Source: an uncultured Bacteroidales bacterium (GTDB taxonomy: Bacteria; Bacteroidota; Bacteroidia; Bacteroidales; Bacteroidaceae). From it: DNA of 16,728 bases. The notes under the pieces were generated by a model that saw nothing but the letters and a program-made list of their open reading frames with translations, was not told where the DNA came from and made no database searches. The translations under genes and the position numbers were made by a program. Location: NCBI GenBank assembly GCA_937901185.1, contig CALCHR010000253.1:1-16728 (forward strand), given 5' to 3'. Shown piece after piece: positions 11,364 to 16,728 of this stretch. Position 1 is the stretch's first letter. Each line of letters starts with the position of its first letter.

Positions 11364-14288
11364 GTGAAAAAAGTACTACTATATACCATTCTTATCTTCC
11401 TCGCTTTGCTCTCTTCGTGCTCTACGAAGAAGAATACGCGAGGCACTCGCTTTTGGCACTCCTTCACTGCTCGCTACAACACCTTCCACAACGGAAACGA
11501 AGCCTATAAAGAGGGGTGCATCGCCAAGGAGAATGGCAACAAAGATAACTTTACAGAACTGATTCCTTTCTTTACCGTAGGCAACGAAGCTTCGCGTACC
11601 TTGGGCGGCGGAAACTTCGAAACGGCTATTACCAAGTGTGAGAAAGCTATCCAACTCCACTCCATCAAACGCCGACCTATAGTCAGCGCAGACAAGAAGC
11701 GCACGGAGAAACTCAAAGCCTACTTGAACCGCAAAGAGTTTAACCCGTTTCTCAAACACGCCTGGCTCTTGATGGGCAAATCGCAATTCCAGCGCGGCGA
11801 GTTTCTCGAAGCAGCCTCCACCTTTTCCTACATCACCCGCCTCTATGCTCCCGAACCCGACGTTGTGGCTGAAGCACGCACCTGGCTTACACGCTGCTAT
11901 TCCGAGTTGGAATGGTTCTACGATGCTGAGGACGTGCTCGACAAGATGAAGCGCGACACCATCCTACCACGCTTAAAGGTAGAAAATGCTGCCACCTACG
12001 CCAATTTCTATTTGCGTCAGGGCCAACTGAACGAAGCCTTACCCCATCTGCAACTGGCTGCAAAAAAAGAGAAGCGTAAGTTACAGAAAGCCCGCCTCTA
12101 CTTCTTGCTCGGACAAGTGCACAAGCAATTGGGCAACAATTCTGAGTCCTACAAAGCCTTTGCCAAATGCATCCGCCAAAGCCCGCCTTACGAGATGAGC
12201 TTCAACGCCCGCATCCTGCAAACCGAAGCGCTTACCGACAATAAGAACGCCAAGAAAATGATTAGCAAGTTGCGCCGCATGGCTCGCTCGGACAACAACA
12301 AAGACTACCTTGACCAAGTATTCTATGCCATGGGCAATATCTATATGAGCCAAGGCGATACTGCCAGCGCTGTCGGCGCCTACGAGAACGGCCGCGAGAA
12401 GAGCACCCGCAACGCTATAGAAAAAGGTGTATTGCTGCTCCGACTGGGAGAAATCTACTGGGACTTACAAGAATACGACAAGGCGCAGAAATGCTATACC
12501 GAGGCCATCGGACTCATTGACAAGGACCGCGAGGACTACAAGGAGATTGAACGCCGCTCTAAAGTGCTCGACGAACTCGTGCCCTTCACCTCTGCCATAC
12601 ATTTGCAAGACAGTCTGCAAGCCCTTGCCTTGATGAGCGAGGAAGACCGCAACGCTGCCATAGACCGTGTCATCAAAGCCCTTATTGAGAAAGAGAAAGC
12701 CGAAGCCGAAGCGCGGGCTGACTCTGCGGCCGAAGCACGAGCACAAGAGAACGGAGGCAACATGGGAGGCGCTGCCAACAACAGACAGCCTGCTCTCTCC
12801 AACCAGCAGCAAGGCGACAACAAAGCCTGGTACTTCTACAACCCCACCCTCGTGATGCAGGGCAAGCAAGACTTCCAGAAGCAATGGGGACGCCGTAAGA
12901 ACGAAGACAACTGGCGCCGCTCCAACCGCAGCGTACTGGCTGTAGAAAATTTTGAAGGCTACGACTACGAAGCAGAGGATAGTCTGGCTGCAGCAGAGGC
13001 CATTGCCGACAGCATTGCAGCTGCTGAGTCTGAAGCAGAAGCCTCCGACAGCCTCGCCAACGATCCACATCAGCGCGAATACTACTTGCAGCAAATACCC
13101 TTCACTCCTGAGGCGAAGGCCAGTAGCGACGAAATCATCATGGACGGTCTCTACAATGCCGGCATCATCGAGAAGGACAAACTGGGCGATTTCCCCTTGG
13201 CCGAGAAGACCTTGACGCGACTCTACACTCAGTATCCCTCGTACGAGAAGCTCTGCGATGTATACTACCAACTCTTCTTGCTCTACTCGCGATGGCAGCA
13301 GCCGGAGCGAGCCAATGAGTTCCGCCAAATGATGCAGGCACAATTCCCCGAGAGCGACACCACACGCATCATCAGCGACCCGCAGTTTGAATACTACGCC
13401 CGCTACGGAAAAGAGATAGAAGACTCGCTCTACACAGCCACTTATGCCGCCTACCGCGCTCGCAACAACGAGGAGGTAGCCGCCAACTTTGCCTTTGCTT
13501 CTGATAAATTCCCCACCGGACTGAACCGTCCGAAGTTCATCTTCGTCCATGCCTTGAGCCGCCTCGGATCTGCCGACCCCAAGGAATTGGCAGCCGAGCT
13601 ACGCAGCCTCGTTGAAAAATACCCCGAGAGCGATGTCAGCGAAATGGCCGGCATGATTGTAAAAGGCTTGGAGAGCGGACGCGAGATAGGTACCGGCCAG
13701 TTCGACCTCGGAGCCATCTGGTCGCGCCGAAGCGCCGACACGGAGAAAGGCATCAGCGAATCGACCGAGCAGAAGGAGCTCTCGGCCGAGCGCAACACTC
13801 CGTTCTTCTTCGTCATAGCCTACCCCAACGACTCCATCAACGACAACCAGCTGCTCTACGACATGGCGCACTTCAACTTCACCGGTTTCATGGCGCGTGG
13901 CTTTGATCTCTCCATCGAGCACAACTCGGGCATCACCCAGTTCCGCGTTGGCAGTTTCAACAACTTTGAAGAAGCCCATGCCTATGCTCAGAAAGTCTAT
14001 GCCGACAGCACCTTGACCCGTCGCCTCAAGCCGGCCCGCATCTTGCTCATCTCCGAGCAAAACCTCAGCCTGCTCGGCACCGTCTTCAGCTACGACGACT
14101 ACAAAGCCTTCTACGACCAGCACTTCGCTCCTATGGAAATCAATCCCGAACTGCCTGTCTACTTCGACGGAGAGGTAATCGAGCAACGCTACGAGGATGA
14201 GTTCTCGCCCGAGGAACTGGAACAGATGGAGGCCGACAAGGAAGAAGAATCCTCAGGCAGCGACGACGGAGAATGGTATAGCGAATAA
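11364..14288 (+). CDS. porW: PorW/SprE-family TPR lipoprotein (type IX secretion-associated family)
   Basis: This 974-residue protein starts at a GTG; the signal peptide follows at once and ends in a lipobox ('LALLSSC', Cys19), so it should be lipid-anchored in the envelope. 'FWHSFTARYNTFHNGNEAYKEG' (~30-50) and 'WYFYNPTLVMQGKQDFQKQWG' with 'RRKNEDNWRRSNR' (~489-522) are hallmark stretches of SprE/PorW proteins. Between them lie helical TPR-like repeats (e.g. 'LKHAWLLMGKSQFQRGEFLEAASTF', 'ARLYFLLGQVHKQLGNNSESYKAF'). A Glu/Ala-rich segment, more repeats and a C-terminal domain ('FFFVIAYPND...FRVGSFNNFEEAHAYAQ') follow. In Porphyromonas and Flavobacterium this family is required for T9SS secretion or gliding. 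It is longer than PorW of P. gingivalis as I recall it. Family membership is firm; an active T9SS in this organism is not shown. Confidence 0.85.
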   Translation: MKKVLLYTILIFLALLSSCSTKKNTRGTRFWHSFTARYNTFHNGNEAYKEGCIAKENGNKDNFTELIPFFTVGNEASRTLGGGNFETAITKCEKAIQLHSIKRRPIVSADKKRTEKLKAYLNRKEFNPFLKHAWLLMGKSQFQRGEFLEAASTFSYITRLYAPEPDVVAEARTWLTRCYSELEWFYDAEDVLDKMKRDTILPRLKVENAATYANFYLRQGQLNEALPHLQLAAKKEKRKLQKARLYFLLGQVHKQLGNNSESYKAFAKCIRQSPPYEMSFNARILQTEALTDNKNAKKMISKLRRMARSDNNKDYLDQVFYAMGNIYMSQGDTASAVGAYENGREKSTRNAIEKGVLLLRLGEIYWDLQEYDKAQKCYTEAIGLIDKDREDYKEIERRSKVLDELVPFTSAIHLQDSLQALALMSEEDRNAAIDRVIKALIEKEKAEAEARADSAAEARAQENGGNMGGAANNRQPALSNQQQGDNKAWYFYNPTLVMQGKQDFQKQWGRRKNEDNWRRSNRSVLAVENFEGYDYEAEDSLAAAEAIADSIAAAESEAEASDSLANDPHQREYYLQQIPFTPEAKASSDEIIMDGLYNAGIIEKDKLGDFPLAEKTLTRLYTQYPSYEKLCDVYYQLFLLYSRWQQPERANEFRQMMQAQFPESDTTRIISDPQFEYYARYGKEIEDSLYTATYAAYRARNNEEVAANFAFASDKFPTGLNRPKFIFVHALSRLGSADPKELAAELRSLVEKYPESDVSEMAGMIVKGLESGREIGTGQFDLGAIWSRRSADTEKGISESTEQKELSAERNTPFFFVIAYPNDSINDNQLLYDMAHFNFTGFMARGFDLSIEHNSGITQFRVGSFNNFEEAHAYAQKVYADSTLTRRLKPARILLISEQNLSLLGTVFSYDDYKAFYDQHFAPMEINPELPVYFDGEVIEQRYEDEFSPEELEQMEADKEEESSGSDDGEWYSE

Positions 14289-14306
14289 TTCTACACCCTC
14301 TTGACC

Positions 14307-14777
14307 ATGAAAAAAATCATCAACCCCTTTCTGCACCTCGAAGGCTACAACTGCTTTGGTTGTGCGCCTGAAAATCCTGCCGGAGTGAAAATGGAATTCT
14401 ATGCCGACGGCGACGAGGTAGTCAGCCTTTGGCAGCCCCAACCGCAATTCCAAGGCTGGCTCAACACGCTCCACGGCGGCATACAGAGCGTTTTGCTCGA
14501 CGAGATTTGCGCCTGGGTGGTGATGTACAAGTTGCAGACGGCGGGCGTCACCTCTAAGATGGAGACACGCTTCCTGAAACCGGTGAGCACCAACGGCGGA
14601 CAGCTCACTCTGCGCGCCCGCCTCGTCGAGACGCGCCGCAACATCGCCCTCGTTGATGCCGAACTCTTCAACGCCGAAGGCCAGGTGTGCACCACCTGCC
14701 GCTGCACCTACTTTACCTTCCCCCAAGAGAAGGCCCGTAGCGAAATGTTCTTCGACGCCTGCACCACAGAGGAGTAG
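14307..14777 (+). CDS. PaaI-type hotdog-fold thioesterase
   Basis: This 156-residue protein has the hotdog thioesterase core. 'NTLHGGIQSVLLDEICAWVV' (residues ~53-72) carries the HGG motif (His56-Gly57-Gly58) and the downstream Asp65/Glu66 in 'LLDE', typical of PaaI/YbgC-like acyl-CoA thioesterases; 'TRFLKPVSTNGGQLTLRARLVE' is the second half of the fold. The N-terminus has 'CFGCAPENPAGVKMEFY' (Cys16, Cys19), a common opening of this subfamily ('CFGCG..NP.GL'). The likely reaction is hydrolysis of an acyl-CoA thioester; the substrate is unknown. The ATG at 14307 is chosen over a TTG two codons upstream. It is the last gene of the operon, 18 bases after the PorW/SprE gene, and is followed by a terminator. 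Confidence 0.9.
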   Translation: MKKIINPFLHLEGYNCFGCAPENPAGVKMEFYADGDEVVSLWQPQPQFQGWLNTLHGGIQSVLLDEICAWVVMYKLQTAGVTSKMETRFLKPVSTNGGQLTLRARLVETRRNIALVDAELFNAEGQVCTTCRCTYFTFPQEKARSEMFFDACTTEE

Positions 14778-14805
14778 TCCCGAGCCTACACATTATTATA
14801 TATAT

Positions 14806-14840
14806 AAGGAGTCTCTCACGAAGGAGGCTCCTTTTCTTTT
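14806..14840 (+). terminator. intrinsic terminator of the marC-aroA-porW-thioesterase operon
   Basis: AAGGAGTC (14806-14813) pairs with GGCTCCTT (14826-14833), 8 bp with one G-U pair and a 12-base loop. A T-rich tail (TTTTCTTTT, 14832-14840) follows. It lies 28 bases past the thioesterase stop codon. Confidence 0.85.
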
Positions 14841-14882
14841 CGCCCATAGTCCCTGCGTTCCTAAGAACAACTTGCCGAGCGC

Positions 14883-14914
14883 TTTGGCTATCTCACAGAA
14901 AAACTGTACTTTTG
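14883..14914 (+). promoter_or_regulatory. Bacteroidetes-type promoter for the tandem ThyX-like gene
   Basis: TTTG at 14883-14886, 20-base spacer, TACTTTTG at 14907-14914 (full TAnnTTTG match). The predicted start is near 14921, ~19 bases ahead of the ATG at 14940, so the leader is short. Confidence 0.88.
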
Positions 14915-14939
14915 CGAACACCATCATATCATTATCCCC

Positions 14940-16562
14940 ATGAAACAACACCTCGACTATGTAAAAGAGACATTCACCGCGGCCGAGATAGCCGTGCTCA
15001 ACAAATATTTCACCAACACCGACAAGCCCGTCTTCGGTCTTATCAACCTGCCCGATGTGGTAAAGGGAGCCCTCTTTGCCCGCTACAGCCGCTCGGGCAA
15101 GTCCTTGCGCCGCCTCTTCCTCGACGAGTTCTATAAAGGCGATGCCGAAGAAGAAGTAGCCGTTTCCAATGCCGGCGCCGACCGCGCCGCGTCGCTCTAC
15201 GACAAGATGATTCTCGACTTTGGCGACGACTCGGTGGCCCAACTTGGCGGTGCACACATTGCCTGCGAACAGGTGTCGAACGTGCTGACCAAGATTTTGG
15301 AGAAAGGCCGCCTCGCCGCCTACCTTGAGCAGAGCACACGCTACGTCTACTACAACGAGAAGATAGAGGGCCGCTACAACTACATCGTGCCCACCGAGGT
15401 GAAAGGCACCGAGGCCGAAGCCGACTACTGCGCCTACCTCGACTCGCTCTTCGAGACCTACACCGAGATACAGCAGAGCATCGTGCCCCTGCTGAAGGAG
15501 AAATATCCCCGCAAGGAAAACCAGGGCGAGCGCGCCTGGGAAACAACCATCAAAGCCAAGGCTTGCGACATTGTGCGCGGCCTTCTTCCCGCCGCCACCA
15601 AGTCCAACCTCGGCATCTACGGCAACGGCCAGTTCTTCGAAATGCTTCTGGTCAAGATGTTCGCCAGCCGCAACGCCGAAGTGGTGCAATACGCTGAGAT
15701 GATGCTCGAGGAGCTGCGCAAGATGATCCCTTCCTTCCTCACCCGTGTAGACCTGGAAGACCGCGGCCGCCTCTGGAGCCGCTACCTGGGCAACATCGCC
15801 CAGGAAATGAAGGATGCCACCGCATCCCTCGCCACTCCGCTCGCCCCCGAGGCCATCTGCCAGCAGGACAACGAAGTGCGCCTCACACGCTGGGACAGCG
15901 ACGGCCTTGACCGCGTGCTCTCCTCCGCCCTCTTCGAGTACACCCAGTTGCCCGAAGGCGCCATCCGCGAACACCTCGCCACCCTTTCTTTGGAAGAGAA
16001 GATCTCCCTGCTACGCCGCTACGCCGGCGAGCGCAGCAACCGCCGCCACAAGCCGGGCCGCGCCTTCGAGCAGACCAGCTATACCTTTGAAGTGACGTCC
16101 GACTATGGCGCCTTCCGCGACCTGCAGCGCCACCGCATCCTCACCATCGAATGGCAGAAACTCTCGCCCCGCAACGGCTATGTGCTGCCCGTCGAACTGG
16201 AGGAATACCCCGAGTTGAAAGCCCTCTACGAAAAGGCCTTGCTGCGTGTGGTAGAGGTATACAACGCCATGTGCAGCCGCTTCGGCGAAGAGATAGCCCA
16301 ATACGTCATCCCCTTTGCCTACCGCCTGCGCTACGAGATTACGATGAACCTCCGCGAGGCCTTCCACTTCATCGAACTGCGCTCGCAGAAGCAGGGCCAC
16401 ATCTCCTACCGCAAGGTGAGCATCGACATGTATCGCCTCATCAGCGAAGCTGCCGGCCATCCCTACTTTGCCGAGCTCATGAAGTTTGTGGACACCCACT
16501 TCTACGACCTCTCGCGCGAGGACGCCGAGAACGCAAAAGACAAACGCATGGCCAAGGCATAA
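14940..16562 (+). CDS. tandem ThyX-like protein (putative FAD-dependent thymidylate synthase family)
   Basis: This 540-residue protein appears to hold two ThyX-type (Thy1, PF02511) halves. In the C-terminal half, 'FEVTSDYGAFRDLQRHRILTIEWQKLSPRNGY' contains the RHR triad (Arg397-His398-Arg399) in the position of the ThyX motif RHR-x7-S-x-RY, but the rest is altered (ending SPRNGY). In the N-terminal half, 'GDDSVAQLGGAHIACEQVSNVL' with 'KGRLAAYLEQSTRYVYYNE' keeps the EQSTRY end (130-135) but lacks RHR. Normal ThyX enzymes are ~220-250 residues and act as tetramers with active sites built between subunits; a fused pair with complementary motif halves could mimic that. Whether it makes dTMP is not shown; such long ThyX-like proteins are known in databases, I believe as FAD-dependent thymidylate synthase. 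It is monocistronic, with its own promoter and terminator. Confidence 0.8.
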   Translation: MKQHLDYVKETFTAAEIAVLNKYFTNTDKPVFGLINLPDVVKGALFARYSRSGKSLRRLFLDEFYKGDAEEEVAVSNAGADRAASLYDKMILDFGDDSVAQLGGAHIACEQVSNVLTKILEKGRLAAYLEQSTRYVYYNEKIEGRYNYIVPTEVKGTEAEADYCAYLDSLFETYTEIQQSIVPLLKEKYPRKENQGERAWETTIKAKACDIVRGLLPAATKSNLGIYGNGQFFEMLLVKMFASRNAEVVQYAEMMLEELRKMIPSFLTRVDLEDRGRLWSRYLGNIAQEMKDATASLATPLAPEAICQQDNEVRLTRWDSDGLDRVLSSALFEYTQLPEGAIREHLATLSLEEKISLLRRYAGERSNRRHKPGRAFEQTSYTFEVTSDYGAFRDLQRHRILTIEWQKLSPRNGYVLPVELEEYPELKALYEKALLRVVEVYNAMCSRFGEEIAQYVIPFAYRLRYEITMNLREAFHFIELRSQKQGHISYRKVSIDMYRLISEAAGHPYFAELMKFVDTHFYDLSREDAENAKDKRMAKA

Positions 16563-16584
16563 GCCCGCAGCCCCCAAAGAATAT

Positions 16585-16628
16585 GCGGGAGCAACGCCCA
16601 CCACTCGGTGCGTTGCTCCCGCCTTTTT
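16585..16628 (+). terminator. strong intrinsic terminator of the ThyX-like gene
   Basis: A perfect 13-bp stem has arms at 16585-16597 (GCGGGAGCAACGC) and 16610-16622, a 12-base loop, and five T at 16624-16628. It starts 22 bases after the stop codon. Confidence 0.95.
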
Positions 16629-16644
16629 GTACCCCTCAAAACGG

Positions 16645-16728
16645 CCTTTGTAATCAACTGATTTTCAGGGGTCATTTTTGGGCGTTTCTTAGGTAAAAGC
16701 TAGGTGAATTTCGGTAACTACTAGGAAA
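16645..16728 (-). repeat. dispersed intergenic repeat, copy C (inverted, cut by the window edge)
   Basis: Read on the minus strand, this has the same module order as copies A and B: CTAGTAGTTACC and CTAGCTTTTACC units, the core AAGAAACGCCC (complement of 16680-16690), 'AAAAATGACC', a palindrome (CTGA-AAA-TCAG, complement of 16658-16668) and 'TTACAAAGG'. The 49 bases at 16680-16728 are identical to the reverse complement of 6645-6693 in copy B. The first two units are beyond the window. A further inverted pair, ACCCCTCAAAA (16631-16641) with TTTTCAGGGGT (16662-16672), one mismatch, surrounds the palindrome end of this copy only. Confidence 0.88.

Noticed and set aside
14796..15974. Long minus-strand open frame opposite the ThyX-like gene
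   Set aside because: It is the complementary shadow of a strongly conserved coding frame, as are similar long frames opposite the calycin-like, 717-residue, OmpA and PorW genes; low-information Val/Gly/His-rich translations.

Overview
The window looks like a chromosomal segment from a Bacteroidales bacterium, most likely Prevotella-like. The evidence is the protein families present (PCMD domain, calycin-like domain, DUF3467, PorT-type barrel, PorW/SprE-type TPR lipoprotein, OmpA with a GYASPEG motif), the short C-terminal tails of the form 'DLSGRK...GVYIVGGKK', the lack of convincing Shine-Dalgarno sequences, and promoters matching the Bacteroidetes pattern TTTG-N19/20-TAnnTTTG. The species cannot be named from this sequence alone.

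Layout. (1) Positions 1-4959 hold four plus-strand genes for exported or surface proteins: the end of a PCMD-domain protein, a PorT-like outer-membrane barrel, a secreted protein with two calycin-like domains, and a 717-residue multidomain secreted protein. They are closely spaced, no clear internal promoter is visible, and a strong terminator at 4990-5028 closes the group. The first ~90 bases read like a Clostridia-type SepF fragment fused in frame to the PCMD gene, which suggests a chimeric assembly junction. (2) Positions 5275-6450 hold two minus-strand genes, a SAM-dependent methyltransferase and a DUF3467 protein, with a terminator between them. (3) An OmpA-family gene follows at 6940-8076 behind its own promoter. 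(4) An apparent operon at 8218-14777 contains a MarC-family membrane protein, aroA, a small membrane-anchored Cys-containing protein of unknown function, a metal-type ABC permease, a PorW/SprE-family lipoprotein and a hotdog thioesterase, ending at a terminator at 14806-14840. (5) A tandem ThyX-like protein has its own promoter and a very strong terminator (14940-16628).

The feature not explained by any gene is a dispersed intergenic repeat. There are two full 123-base copies (5136-5258 and 6606-6728) and one copy in the opposite orientation running off the right edge (16645-16728). Each full copy has about four ~21-base CTAG/TTAG units, then a conserved AAGAAACGCCC core, then a small palindrome whose arms change while pairing is kept. 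I do not recognise this family; it is the best candidate here for something undescribed.

Functionally the window joins envelope and export genes (surface proteins, OmpA, PorW/SprE) with housekeeping metabolism (shikimate pathway, possible nucleotide metabolism). No phage, insertion sequence, CRISPR array, tRNA or rRNA was seen.
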